Below, piece after piece: positions 1 through 8,689 of a stretch of 64,000 nucleotides of DNA (its first letter is position 1; each line of letters starts with the position of its first letter). Below the pieces are notes generated by a model. The model ran no database searches. It worked only from the letters and a program-made list of their open reading frames with translations, and had not been told where the DNA came from. A program made the translations under genes and the position numbers. This DNA comes from Streptomyces sp. NBC_00620. Lineage in GTDB: Bacteria > Actinomycetota > Actinomycetes > Streptomycetales > Streptomycetaceae. The stretch is taken from assembly GCF_026341825.1 (NCBI RefSeq), contig NZ_JAPENY010000002.1, forward strand, positions 1,645,001 through 1,709,000. The letters are read 5' to 3'.

Positions 1-958
1 ACGGCCAGTCGAACATCACGGTCGTCGCGATGCCGTTCTTCGCCATGCGTTCACGGGTCTGGCGGGCGATGGCGGGCGTGGAGAGGTCGATAGTGAAGCG
101 CCCCCAGGTGTCTTGAGGGGTGCGTCCGGAAGGCAGCGCCGGGCAGCCGCGGGCCGCGAAGAGGCCGGTGTAGGCGCTGGCGAGGTGGTGGAGTGAGGCG
201 CGGGTCTCGGCGCGGTGCTGCCATTGCCAGTAGGCGACGGCGGCTGCGAACTCGGTGATGGCTCGTCCTCGGTGGAAGCGGTCACCACGGAGCCATCGGT
301 TCTCTTGGCCGCTGTGGGAGCGGCGCCCGCGCACGTGCTCGGCGTCCGCCTCGTTGCGCAGCAGTGCGATGCCGCCGCCGTCGCCGCTGATCGGTTTGGT
401 CGGGGCGTAGGAGAACAGGGCCATGTCACCCCAGGTGCCAGGGCCGTCTCTGGGCTGGTCACCCGGGAGTAGGTAGGCGCAGTCCTCGATCACGGTGCAG
501 CCCGAGTCGCGCAGAGCGCTGATAGCGCAGCGGGCGTACGGGGCGACCATGCCGACGTGGTGGACCCACACAACGATGGGCCGGACCGCGGTGGCGACAA
601 GTTCGGGCACATGGCCGGCCATGGCCAGGTGTACCGGGTCGACAGGCACGGGCCATAGGCGGGCGCCGAGTTGGTCCGCGAGTGCTGGGATGGACGGGAA
701 GCAGTTGACCGGGATCAGTACGTCGCGACCTCGAGCATCGGATGCTTCGAGGAGGAGCTCGAGGGCGTCCATGCCGGAGGAGACGGCAACCGCGTGGCGG
801 TCGAACGCGGACGCGACGGCCTGCTCCAGTCGTTCAGTCAGTGGCCCGTCGACCATGCGGCCCGATTTGAGCATGTCGGCGACCTCCAAGTGGGTCTGCC
901 GCCGGACCGTGCGGGAAAGGTGCGTGTGCCAGATCGGGACGTCGTACGAAGTGGTCAC
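1..958 (-). CDS. DegT/DnrJ/EryC1/StrS-family PLP aminotransferase, 3' end beyond window
   Basis: Reading the minus strand from GTG at 958 gives one open frame to the window edge (about 319 residues), so the C-terminus is missing. The family transfers an amino group from an amino acid to a keto-sugar or similar ketone using PLP. Visible motifs are VDGPLTERLE near residue 35, SSGMDALELLL near 60, an Asp-containing VIEDCAYLLPG near 160, and the PLP-lysine loop SYAPTKPISGDGGG near 190. The GTG overlaps the stop of the upstream WbqC-like gene (GTGA), so it is the last visible gene of a coupled minus-strand operon. The exact substrate cannot be read; an amino-sugar or secondary-metabolite role is inferred from the neighbours. 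Confidence 0.85.
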   Translation of the reverse strand, partial: MTTSYDVPIWHTHLSRTVRRQTHLEVADMLKSGRMVDGPLTERLEQAVASAFDRHAVAVSSGMDALELLLEASDARGRDVLIPVNCFPSIPALADQLGARLWPVPVDPVHLAMAGHVPELVATAVRPIVVWVHHVGMVAPYARCAISALRDSGCTVIEDCAYLLPGDQPRDGPGTWGDMALFSYAPTKPISGDGGGIALLRNEADAEHVRGRRSHSGQENRWLRGDRFHRGRAITEFAAAVAYWQWQHRAETRASLHHLASAYTGLFAARGCPALPSGRTPQDTWGRFTIDLSTPAIARQTRERMAKNGIATTVMFDWP

Positions 959-1668
959 TGGGCCGCTCCGGCGAAGAGACGGGCGCCGCGCAGTACGGCA
1001 CGGGCCTCTTCGGGGCCGGTGTTGAGGAGCAAGTCGAGGGCGGATAGGTGGCTGAGGAAGCCGTGCCGGTCGTGGAGCTGCTGCCAGTGTGGGTGGGTGA
1101 AGTCCTGCCACAGCACCTCAACCCCGACCCGGTTGAAGGGCTGTTCGTCGAGGTAGACACGGCAGCCGTCGCCAGCCAGGTAGGCGTCCGCGCCCACTGC
1201 CCGGCACAGGTCGGCCAGCCGCTGGCTGCTGCTGCCGGGCACGTTGAGGCTGCTGGCCAGCACTGTCGGGGTCTCGATGCTGAACTGCCGCCCGAAGGCG
1301 AGCGTGCATCCGATGCCCAGCTCGCTGAGCGCCTTCCACCGCTGGCAGTAGACCTCCGCGGTGACAGCGGAGAGGAGATGGCGGTGCGGGGCCCGCGCGT
1401 ACGCCTGCTCCAGGGTGCGGATGTGCGCGCGGTCCCACCGCCGGGTGTAGTCGATCTCCGTTTCGCGCAGCGTGCGGAAGCCGGCGTGCCGTACGGGCAC
1501 GGTCAGCAAGTGGCGCCCCTGGGTGGTTTTGATGCAGTTGCGGTTCTGCCAGCCTCCGCGGGTGAACTGGGCGTCGTCCAGCAGGATGAGGAGGTCGGCT
1601 TGGTCCCATTTATCGAGGTAGCCGCAGTACGGCAGATAGTGCGGTTGGTGGATCGCCACGGTGAACAC
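955..1668 (-). CDS. WbqC-family protein
   Basis: 237 residues from a GTG start. The N-terminus (VAIHQPHYLPYCGYLDKW, then DDAQFTRGGWQNRN) is the hallmark of the WbqC-like family, which occurs in O-antigen, glycan and natural-product clusters. Its chemistry is not well established; a role in acyl or aminoacyl decoration of amino-sugars has been suggested for relatives. Full family length, no membrane segment. The stop overlaps the DegT start, and a UDP-galactopyranose-mutase-like gene precedes it by about 40 bases, which supports joint action on a sugar or sugar-like intermediate. Family call is firm, function is open. Confidence 0.8.
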   Translation of the reverse strand: MFTVAIHQPHYLPYCGYLDKWDQADLLILLDDAQFTRGGWQNRNCIKTTQGRHLLTVPVRHAGFRTLRETEIDYTRRWDRAHIRTLEQAYARAPHRHLLSAVTAEVYCQRWKALSELGIGCTLAFGRQFSIETPTVLASSLNVPGSSSQRLADLCRAVGADAYLAGDGCRVYLDEQPFNRVGVEVLWQDFTHPHWQQLHDRHGFLSHLSALDLLLNTGPEEARAVLRGARLFAGAAQ

Positions 1669-1709
1669 GGCGCACCCCTTTTGGCTGTTGTGTCGGGCCG
1701 AGGGTCGGG

Positions 1710-2852
1710 TTATGTCAGGTCGGGCACGAGACGGTCGGCCAGGGCGAGGGCGTGGCCGATGGTGGTGCTCATGTCGTCGTAGAAGGTGGTGCCGCGGCCA
1801 GCGAGGAGCACGTCGGACCGGGCAGTCGCCAACTGCCCATATTTGGCAGCAAGTTCGGTGTTCGGCGGGCTGCGCAGCACGAAGTCGATCTGATGGGGGC
1901 CGGGGCCGGCAGATTCGAATCCGACCAGTACGGAGCCGGTCTTCTCCTGGCCGTGGTTCCAGGGCAGCAGGGCGGGGGCGTGTGAGCGGTAGTGGGGACT
2001 GGTGCCGTCCGGGTAGGTGACGACGGAGGCCCGTTGCGCTTGCTCGGCGTCGACGAGCCGCCAGTCCACATGGAGGCTGCGGCGCTGCAGCGGGCCGAGC
2101 TGGTGGCCGAAATGAGCGTCGATCGGGGTGGTGACAACCATGAGCCGCTGATATCGGGGGCGCGGCGGGCGCAGATAGTCGCGGCCGAGATGGACTTCGA
2201 TGCGCGAATGGTCGGCCAGCGGATCGATCAGCGCGCTGTAACTCCCGCAGGGCAGGCCCTGCCAGCGGGCGCCGGGGTGGTAGCCACGGCTCGGGGTGAA
2301 GGAGATGCCGAACCGGTCAGCGAAGACCTCCGGCGAGAGCTGAGCGGGGTCGGTACCCCATTGCGCGCTGACATATCCGCGTACGAACGTCTCATACAGT
2401 CGCGTCCCGACCTGGGCCAGCGCCAGATCACGCACACTGTCCACCGGTCCGTCGCGGTACGGCGCCGCGTCCGCCTCGACGGTGGCACGGGCCTGATCGG
2501 GGGACAACTTGCGTCCGTAGGCGGCTTCGATGGCCTCCAGGCCGAGCGGCAGCGGTACGAGCTGGCCAGCCACGGCCGCGTGCACGGTGTGCTCGTAGAC
2601 CACCATCCGTACGCGGCTGGTGATCCACCCCCAGACCCGCGGGTCGGAGGTGGCCACCACGTGGGTGCCGTACGGGTTGTACTCCACACCCGTGTGCGCA
2701 TCGCGCTTCGACCAGCACAGGCCGCCCAGGTGGTGTTCGCGCTCGATGACCACCACGCTCGCCGCGCAGCGGGTGGCGATTTGCTCGGCCAGGACCAGCC
2801 CGAACAGGCCTCCGCCCACGATCACGACATCGTGTGTCCTGGCCCTGATCAC
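1710..2852 (-). CDS. FAD-dependent UDP-galactopyranose mutase-like protein
   Basis: About 380 residues from GTG at 2852, which overlaps the stop of the upstream radical SAM gene (GTGA); a longer reading frame upstream would run deep into that gene and was not used. The N-terminus has the dinucleotide-binding loop VVIVGGGLFGLVLAEQIA, then IEREHHLGGLCWS and the typical mutase motif YNPYGTHVVAT. C-terminal LLAGRGTTFYDDMSTTIGHAL also matches the mutase pattern. Classical members interconvert UDP-galactopyranose and UDP-galactofuranose with reduced FAD. No galactofuranosyltransferase is visible here, so the substrate could be another sugar. Moderately divergent; a related amine or sugar oxidoreductase is the alternative. 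Confidence 0.75.
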   Translation of the reverse strand: MIRARTHDVVIVGGGLFGLVLAEQIATRCAASVVVIEREHHLGGLCWSKRDAHTGVEYNPYGTHVVATSDPRVWGWITSRVRMVVYEHTVHAAVAGQLVPLPLGLEAIEAAYGRKLSPDQARATVEADAAPYRDGPVDSVRDLALAQVGTRLYETFVRGYVSAQWGTDPAQLSPEVFADRFGISFTPSRGYHPGARWQGLPCGSYSALIDPLADHSRIEVHLGRDYLRPPRPRYQRLMVVTTPIDAHFGHQLGPLQRRSLHVDWRLVDAEQAQRASVVTYPDGTSPHYRSHAPALLPWNHGQEKTGSVLVGFESAGPGPHQIDFVLRSPPNTELAAKYGQLATARSDVLLAGRGTTFYDDMSTTIGHALALADRLVPDLT

Positions 2853-4033
2853 AGGAACCACGCGTGCCGCTGCTCGAACTCCTCCTGAGGGGGCACCCCA
2901 GCCTCCCCTGCCATCCACTGATCCACGGTTATGGACTGCTTGATATGGCGGCATCCCAGCGCGTAGCAGCGGGACAGGCCCATGTTCGCGATCAGCCGAC
3001 TGGCGACCTGCTGATGCTGCTCGCTGCCCCAGATGTCCTCCAGGTTGCCGTGGTTGAGGTCCCCGATGAGGTACTGCTTACTGCCCCACTGGGGGCCGCA
3101 GATGTAGACCTCTCCGTTGGCCAGCACCCAGCAGTTGACGCCGGTGGCCACCGTCCAGCAGTGGGAGTGGGTGCCGGTGACGCCCTTGTTGTCGTCGCCG
3201 AGGATCAGCCCGATCTTGTCCGCCCACTCCGTCAAGTCCCGCGCGGCGGCGAAGGCCTCTAGATCGGCCCGGAACTGGGTGCGCTGGGCTTCGTCGAGGA
3301 CGAAGCCGCCGCCGCGGCGCTCGTAGTCGTCGGCCAGCCGCAGATGGATGGAGTCGAACCCCACGCCCTCGGCCCAGGTGTAGATCTCCCGCAGCCACCG
3401 GTAGTTCGTGCTGTTGATGATGACCTTCGCGTTGACGGCCGGTGTCGTCAGCCCCGCGGCCTGGCGCGCGGCGAGGACCGCACGGACAGCCTTCTCCATC
3501 CGGCACTGCCCGTGTTTGACCTTCGCGACGGCCTCATAGGAGGCGTCGTCGTACGCGAAGACGGCGACCTCGACGAAGACCATCTTGTCCAGGACCTCGG
3601 GGCGCGCCAGCCCCTTGCCCATCGTCATGTTCGACGCCATGCCCGCCCGGGTGGTCTCGCGCGGTAGAGCGGCGATGAATTCGGCGATTTGCCCGCCGCG
3701 CCACAGCAGTGGCTCGCCGCCCCCGCAGTACTGGACGCCGCGCACACCCATATTCGCGATCGAGACGTGGAGACGCTCCATCATCTCCAGTGGCATGCTG
3801 GCCTGCCCGTACGCGTGGTTGCGTTCGTCGGCGTTGCAGTGATCGCAGGCGACGTTGCAGTCCATCGTGCCGTAGACCTCCAGTGTCCACGGCGCGGGCC
3901 GGATCTCGATCTCCCCGTGGACCGGCAGGGTCGAGGTGTCGGTGGCGGCGTAGAGGGCCTTGTGCGCGGACCAGTACGGGCGGGGCTGTGCGGTGGCGGT
4001 GATCAGTTCGGTTTCTGTGGTGGGACGAGCCAT
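2849..4033 (-). CDS. Radical SAM enzyme with C-terminal cysteine-rich domain
   Basis: 394 residues; ATG at 4033 preceded by a strong GGAGG. The 4Fe-4S motif is CNVACDHC (C59, C63, C66; CX3CX2C), followed by the SAM-binding motif YCGGGEPLLW. The C-terminal third carries more cysteines (HCWTVATGVNCWVL, then CGPQWG and CYALGC), consistent with a SPASM or twitch domain holding auxiliary iron-sulfur clusters. Such enzymes make 5'-deoxyadenosyl radicals to modify peptides, sugars or small molecules. It is coupled to the downstream mutase-like gene and lies 28 bases from a second radical SAM gene. Substrate unknown; no convincing precursor peptide lies beside it. Confidence 0.85.
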   Translation of the reverse strand: MARPTTETELITATAQPRPYWSAHKALYAATDTSTLPVHGEIEIRPAPWTLEVYGTMDCNVACDHCNADERNHAYGQASMPLEMMERLHVSIANMGVRGVQYCGGGEPLLWRGGQIAEFIAALPRETTRAGMASNMTMGKGLARPEVLDKMVFVEVAVFAYDDASYEAVAKVKHGQCRMEKAVRAVLAARQAAGLTTPAVNAKVIINSTNYRWLREIYTWAEGVGFDSIHLRLADDYERRGGGFVLDEAQRTQFRADLEAFAAARDLTEWADKIGLILGDDNKGVTGTHSHCWTVATGVNCWVLANGEVYICGPQWGSKQYLIGDLNHGNLEDIWGSEQHQQVASRLIANMGLSRCYALGCRHIKQSITVDQWMAGEAGVPPQEEFEQRHAWFL

Positions 4034-4061
4034 CAGATGCCTCCGGCGGCAGAGATCGCAG

Positions 4062-5237
4062 TTAGAAGAACGTGCCGTGCGGGGCCTCGAACTCGGTCAG
4101 GAATTCGAGCATTCGGTTCTGCGGGTGGTGCACGCAAAACGGGCAGGACTTCAGCACCAGTTGCTCCAGGACCTGCCGTCGCTGCTCGCCACGCCAGACC
4201 TCGGCGAACGTGGAGTCGTTGATGTTGCCGATCACCCCGGCGATCCCGTCACCGGCGTCGGTACGGGTGCGCTTCTGGGCGCACAGGAACACGTTGCCAT
4301 CGGCCCCGATGGCGGGCTTGAACTGCTGCCAGTGGCAGCGCCTGTATCCGCGGACCTGGTGGGTGTTGTTGTCGAAGATCCGGTCCACGATCTGAACGTC
4401 GAACCGCTCGTCGTCCAGATCCAGTGCCCGGCCCAACTCGGCCAACATCCGCTCGTGCAGCTCAGGCCCGACGGCGACGCCGGAGTACGACTTGTACTGG
4501 ATGTAGTCGGCCCCGCAGTCCTTGACCAACTCGCCGCAGGCGACCAGGTCGTGCACGTTGTCGTCGTTGACGAAGAACCCGGTGCCCACCGTGCACGGCC
4601 CGTCGGCCTCCGCCAGCGCCCGCAGGTTCGCGATGATCCGATGATGGTCGCTGTTGCCGTGCAGCCGCGCGTGCAGCGCGGGATCGGCCGCGTCCAGGCT
4701 GAACCGTACGTACGTGGCCGCCTGCTTCAGCCGGGCGCCCAGCTCGGGAAAGACCCGCGAGCCGTTGGTGACCAGCCCCACCGACATCCCATGGCCGGCC
4801 GCCAGCTCAACCGCGTCGACCGTTTTAGGGTGCGTCATGGGCTCACCCCCGCCGACGAACAGCAGCGACGTCACCCCCAGCTGCGCCAACTCCTCGACCA
4901 ACGACAACAGCCGCTCGGGGGCCATCCGCTCGCTGCGCTCCTTGGAGTGCAGGCTGCTGTAAATACAGAACGTGCAGTGGTGATTGCAACTGTTCGCCGG
5001 ATCGATCTCAACGCTCGTCGGGAACGGATCCTCCCCGGCCGCGTACGCCCGGATCGTGTCCCGCTGCTCCAACAGCCGCAGCGGATCGAACAAGAACCGG
5101 TACCGATGGCTACGCTCGATCTCCGCGTAGCGGTAGCCGAGCGCCTCGGCCGCAGTCCGAGCGCCGGACGTCAGTTCGGCGACATCCTCATGGACGACCT
5201 TCTTGGCCGTTACGAGGAGGGGCAGTTCACTTCGCAT
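4062..5237 (-). CDS. Radical SAM enzyme (second of a pair)
   Basis: 391 residues, ATG at 5237 with AAGGAGG seven bases upstream, making it the probable first gene of the operon. It has CNHHCTFC at residues 84-91 (CX3CX2C), the SAM motif FVGGGEPMTHP, and C-terminal CHWQQFKPAIGADGNVFLC and CPFCVHHPQNR, which fit a SPASM-like auxiliary-cluster domain. It is not a duplicate of its neighbour: overall similarity is limited to the radical SAM core. Two different radical SAM enzymes with an aminotransferase and a mutase-like flavoprotein suggest stepwise carbon-skeleton or sugar remodelling. Substrate unknown. Confidence 0.85.
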   Translation of the reverse strand: MRSELPLLVTAKKVVHEDVAELTSGARTAAEALGYRYAEIERSHRYRFLFDPLRLLEQRDTIRAYAAGEDPFPTSVEIDPANSCNHHCTFCIYSSLHSKERSERMAPERLLSLVEELAQLGVTSLLFVGGGEPMTHPKTVDAVELAAGHGMSVGLVTNGSRVFPELGARLKQAATYVRFSLDAADPALHARLHGNSDHHRIIANLRALAEADGPCTVGTGFFVNDDNVHDLVACGELVKDCGADYIQYKSYSGVAVGPELHERMLAELGRALDLDDERFDVQIVDRIFDNNTHQVRGYRRCHWQQFKPAIGADGNVFLCAQKRTRTDAGDGIAGVIGNINDSTFAEVWRGEQRRQVLEQLVLKSCPFCVHHPQNRMLEFLTEFEAPHGTFF

Positions 5238-5357
5238 CTGGTGCCTCCTTCAGTCGGTTCGAGTACGACCGCGTGATCGAGGGAATCAGCGTCGAGGTGT
5301 GGACTCCCGGCCCCGTGCCGGAGACCCCATGGACGGCGAGCCCGGGATTGGGAGTGG

Positions 5358-5398
5358 CCCTCGTTCCCCGGACCGCCGTCCGGTCCGGGGAACGAGGG
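5358..5398. terminator. Perfect 17-bp stem-loop
   Basis: Left arm 5358-5374 and right arm 5382-5398 are fully complementary (CCCTCGTTCCCCGGACC and its complement) with a 7-base loop. It lies between the small gene ending at 5465 and the radical SAM gene starting at 5237, so it most likely ends the permease/ligase transcript and isolates the radical SAM operon. Confidence 0.8.
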
Positions 5399-5464
5399 GG
5401 CTGGGGCGCTGCGTGAGGAAAGAGGAGCGCGGGGTGGTCGGGCCGCACCGTTGTCGTCCTTGAT

Positions 5465-5746
5465 CTAGAGAGTGGCTGGGCTTTGTGCCGGCGTTGGGGC
5501 GGGGGCACTGGGCCGGGTGGGCAGAGGAACGCTCCCGGTACAGGGGTGCGTGATGGCTACCACCTGGCCGAGAAGGGTCGCGCTGTCGGTCCGGATCAGG
5601 GTCTCGGGGCCGTTGCTCTGAACGGTCAGGAGAGCACCGTTGCGCAGAGCGTGGCCGAGAGTGGGACCGAGCATGACCTGCTCCTGTAGCCATTCGCTTT
5701 TCCAGAAGGGCCGGCGACTCCCTTGTGGGTCATGGCGGTCAGGCAT
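5465..5746 (-). CDS. Small hypothetical protein coupled to the glutamine synthetase-like gene
   Basis: 93 residues from ATG at 5746, which overlaps the end of the glutamine synthetase-like gene by 8 bases; GAGGG lies 7 bases upstream. The first half is compositionally normal (LGPTLGHALRNGALLTVQ), the second half is rich in Pro, Ala and Thr. No membrane segment or cysteine motif. The overlap and the terminator just downstream support translation as the last gene of the permease/ligase unit. Not recognised. It could be a small partner of the ligase; a precursor peptide for the radical SAM enzymes is conceivable but nothing resembling a core is evident. Confidence 0.5.
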   Translation of the reverse strand: MPDRHDPQGSRRPFWKSEWLQEQVMLGPTLGHALRNGALLTVQSNGPETLIRTDSATLLGQVVAITHPCTGSVPLPTRPSAPAPTPAQSPATL

Positions 5747-7097
5747 GCGCGAACCCTCGTTCCCGGTCGACGTCGGTGACCTGGTGCCGTACTTCCTCTA
5801 TCTCGGTCTCGGCGACGTGGGAGTAGTGCTGGACCACCGATGTACCGAAGGCGCTCTCGGGGATCGAGTGGCCGTGGAAGCTGGCCAGGGCCTCATCTAG
5901 GCCGCGCGGGACGGGCGGTGCGTCCAGGATGTCGTAGGCGTCGCCGGTTACTGGGGCCGGCAGTTTCGGCTCCCGGGTGATGCCGTGGACGATCCCCGCG
6001 AGCACGGCCGCCAAGGCGAGATACACGTTGGCATCGGCTCCCGGCAGCCGGATCTCCAGACGCGTGCTCTCGTGGTGACCTGCAATGCGGACAGCGCAGG
6101 TGCGGTTGTCCACCCCCCATGTGTAGTTCGTCGGCGCGAAGGAGTGCGCGGCGTAGCGCCGGTAAGAGTTGGGGGTGGGAGCGTAGAGCGGCGCCAGGTG
6201 CGGCAGTGCGGACATCAAGCCTGCAACGGACTGGCGCAGTAGGTCCGGCAGTTCGGCCCCCGCGTCCATAGTGAAAGCCGCGTCACCGTCGCGCCAGAGG
6301 GACACATTGAGGTGCAGACCGGATCCGATGCCCGTGTCGGGGGCGGCCATGAAGGTCGGGGTCAGGCGACGGACCGCGGCGAGATGACGCACGGCGTGCT
6401 GGTGGACGGTGTACGTGTCGCAGGCCCGTATCGGGTCCCCGTAGGGCCACGAGACCTCGATCTGGCCCGGCGCTCCTTCCGTTTTGACCGCCTCGACCGG
6501 CGAGTCGGCCAGGTACAGCGTGTCCTGGAGGTCGTGGAAGAACTCGGCGAGGGCGGGCGGGTGGTCGAGCGCGTAGTCCAGATTGTGGGGTGAGACCGGT
6601 GTCAGGCTCCGGTAGCCCCTCCTGCGGTTCTCCTCGCCGCTACCCTCGTAGAGCATGAACTCGCTCTCGATGCCCACCCGCACCTCCATCCCGAGGTCTT
6701 CGAGGGTCTTGAGCTGACTGCGCAGCATCCAGCGCGGCGCGACGTCGACGGGACGGCAGTCGGCATGGGCGGCGTCTGCATGGACGACAACGGTGCCCGT
6801 CAGGTAGCTGAGACGTCTGATGGCTGTCATGTCGGGGATGAGTCGCAGGTCGCCGTACCCGGTGTGCCAGCCGGTCAGGTCGAAGCCGGGCAGCGGCGTC
6901 ATGTGGGCGTCCGTGGCCAAGACGTAGGCGCACATCTCCGGTCCGGCGGGCAGCTGGGAGAGGAAGTGCAGCGCGTCAATGCGCTTGCCCTTCAACCGTC
7001 CCAGCAAGTCCGGGACGGCGACCATCACGGTGCGGATCTCACCGCCTTGGACAAGCTCAGCGAGTTTTACAGCGCTCATGCTGCTCTGGCCGGGCAT
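5739..7097 (-). CDS. Glutamine synthetase-family ligase (gamma-glutamylpolyamine/amine synthetase type)
   Basis: 452 residues from ATG at 7097, which overlaps the permease stop (TGATG); an internal ATG at 7079 is an alternative. Catalytic-domain signatures are visible: VGIESEFMLYEG (metal-binding Glu residues), GSGLHLNVSLW, NYTWGVDNRT and RLEIRLPGADANVYLALAA. The family joins glutamate to ammonia or an amine using ATP. Divergent members such as PuuA of E. coli and GlnA3/GlnA4 of Streptomyces glutamylate polyamines or ethanolamine rather than ammonia. Coupling to an amino acid/polyamine permease favours use of an imported amine. Primary nitrogen assimilation is unlikely, since this lacks the length and context of GlnA. 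Confidence 0.85.
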   Translation of the reverse strand: MPGQSSMSAVKLAELVQGGEIRTVMVAVPDLLGRLKGKRIDALHFLSQLPAGPEMCAYVLATDAHMTPLPGFDLTGWHTGYGDLRLIPDMTAIRRLSYLTGTVVVHADAAHADCRPVDVAPRWMLRSQLKTLEDLGMEVRVGIESEFMLYEGSGEENRRRGYRSLTPVSPHNLDYALDHPPALAEFFHDLQDTLYLADSPVEAVKTEGAPGQIEVSWPYGDPIRACDTYTVHQHAVRHLAAVRRLTPTFMAAPDTGIGSGLHLNVSLWRDGDAAFTMDAGAELPDLLRQSVAGLMSALPHLAPLYAPTPNSYRRYAAHSFAPTNYTWGVDNRTCAVRIAGHHESTRLEIRLPGADANVYLALAAVLAGIVHGITREPKLPAPVTGDAYDILDAPPVPRGLDEALASFHGHSIPESAFGTSVVQHYSHVAETEIEEVRHQVTDVDRERGFAHA

Positions 7098-8605
7098 CAG
7101 ATCACGCCCCCGGCGAGTGCGTGGTTCTCGGCCTCGCTTCCGAGCGGAGGGATCTTGTAGTTGCGCTTGCCTTGGGTGATCCACATGACCCAGGCGAGGA
7201 GAAGGACCGCGATGAGCGTGACGCCCGCGTAGTTGAAGGACTCGACCGTGATCGGCGAGGCCTGGGGCAGGCAGAACACGACGGTCAGGACGGTCACATA
7301 GACAACGGAGATCCAGCCCAGCGGCTTGCTCCAGCGGCCCAGACTCCACGGGCCGGGCTGGAAGCGGTCACCGGCCCGAAGGCGAAGGTAGACCGGGATG
7401 GCGTAGGCGGGTGTGATGCCGATTACGTTGATCGCGGTGACCGCGGCGTACGCAGTTGGCGAGTACAGGCTCGGCACGGCCAGTACCAGGGCGGCACCCA
7501 CACACAGCCACACAGCAGGTATCGGGGTGCGGGTTCGGTGGCTGACGCGCCGCCACGTCGAGGAGAACGGCAGCGCCTTGTCGCGCGAGAACGCGTACGC
7601 CATGCGCGAGGCGGCGGCTGTCTCTGCGTTGCCGCAGAAGAACTGCGCCCCGATCACGACGAGCAGCAGTCCCTTGGCAACGCCCGTGCCCAGCACGTCG
7701 ATGAAGATCTGTGCGGGCGGCACGCCCGTGCTCGTCCCCAGCGTGCCGTCATAGTCCTGGATGGCGAACAGCATGCCGGCCAGCAGCACAAACCCGGCAG
7801 CCCAGGACCAGGCGATGGCGCGGACGATGCCCTTGGGCGCTGCCGTCTGCGCCTGGGTGGTCTCCTCGCTCAGGTGGGAGGAGGCGTCGTATCCGCAGAA
7901 GGTGTAGGCCGCCAGAAGGCAGCCGAGGGCGGCCACGTATAGGGGGTTGGTGAAGCCGGTGCCGTTGTTGAAGTGTCCGAAGACGAACTCGGCGCTCTGG
8001 TGCTCGGCCGGGGCGAGAGTCAGCATTCCGACGATCAGCAGGACACCGAAGACCTGCCACCACACCGAGATGCTGTTCAGGACGTTGACCAGGCGTACCC
8101 CGAACGAGTTGAGCAGGCCGTGCAGCAGCAGGATGACCGCGAAGGTCCCAAAGGTCGTCCAGACCGTGGGGACCAGGCCCCATTGCAGGTTGGCGAACGC
8201 GCCGACGAACAGCGCGGCGCCGTAGTCGATTCCGCAGATGGCTCCGATGAGGCCGAGGAGGTTGAGCCAGCCCGTCACCCAGGCCCAGCGAGGGCCGCCG
8301 AGACGGTCGGCCATGAAGAACAAGGCGCCTGAGGTGGGGTAGGCGGAGGTCACCTCGGCCAGGCACAGGCCCAGCAGCAGCGTAAAGAAGCCGATGGCGA
8401 CCCAGCCCCACATCATGACGACGGGGCCACCGGTGTTCAGGCCGAAGCCGAAAAGCGTCATGCCGCCGGCCAGGATGCAGATCACGCTGAACGAGATCGC
8501 GAAATTCCCGAACCCGCCCATCCTCCGGGCCAGTTCGGGGGTAATGCCCTGCGCGCGCAGCGCAGCTTCATCGTTGATCTGGACAGGGGCTCTTCTCGGA
8601 GACAA
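7097..8605 (-). CDS. APC-superfamily amino acid/amine permease
   Basis: 502 residues with about 12 hydrophobic segments. The opening GGFGNFAISFSVICILAGGM and the following GGPVVMMWGWVAIGFFTLL are typical of the amino acid/choline/GABA transporter branch, as is the region YDASSHLSEET. It should import an amino acid, GABA or polyamine with a cation. The start is TTG at 8605 with GAGG about ten bases upstream. It is the first gene of a coupled unit with the glutamine synthetase-like ligase, so import followed by gamma-glutamylation is the natural reading. Substrate specificity cannot be read. Confidence 0.88.
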   Translation of the reverse strand: MSPRRAPVQINDEAALRAQGITPELARRMGGFGNFAISFSVICILAGGMTLFGFGLNTGGPVVMMWGWVAIGFFTLLLGLCLAEVTSAYPTSGALFFMADRLGGPRWAWVTGWLNLLGLIGAICGIDYGAALFVGAFANLQWGLVPTVWTTFGTFAVILLLHGLLNSFGVRLVNVLNSISVWWQVFGVLLIVGMLTLAPAEHQSAEFVFGHFNNGTGFTNPLYVAALGCLLAAYTFCGYDASSHLSEETTQAQTAAPKGIVRAIAWSWAAGFVLLAGMLFAIQDYDGTLGTSTGVPPAQIFIDVLGTGVAKGLLLVVIGAQFFCGNAETAAASRMAYAFSRDKALPFSSTWRRVSHRTRTPIPAVWLCVGAALVLAVPSLYSPTAYAAVTAINVIGITPAYAIPVYLRLRAGDRFQPGPWSLGRWSKPLGWISVVYVTVLTVVFCLPQASPITVESFNYAGVTLIAVLLLAWVMWITQGKRNYKIPPLGSEAENHALAGGVI

Positions 8606-8689
8606 CGGAGAAATCCTCTGATCGAAAGGGGAATGAAGGGAAGGGCCATGCAGCTGTCGGGCAGTGCTGCGGCGGTGGTGCTCGGATGC

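Noticed and set aside
3960..5276. 438-codon plus-strand frame opposite the second radical SAM gene
   Set aside because: Shadow frame of a minus-strand gene with intact CX3CX2C motif.
5465..5746. Precursor peptide for the radical SAM enzymes
   Set aside because: No repeated or Cys-rich core, and translation is coupled to the glutamate ligase rather than to the radical SAM operon.
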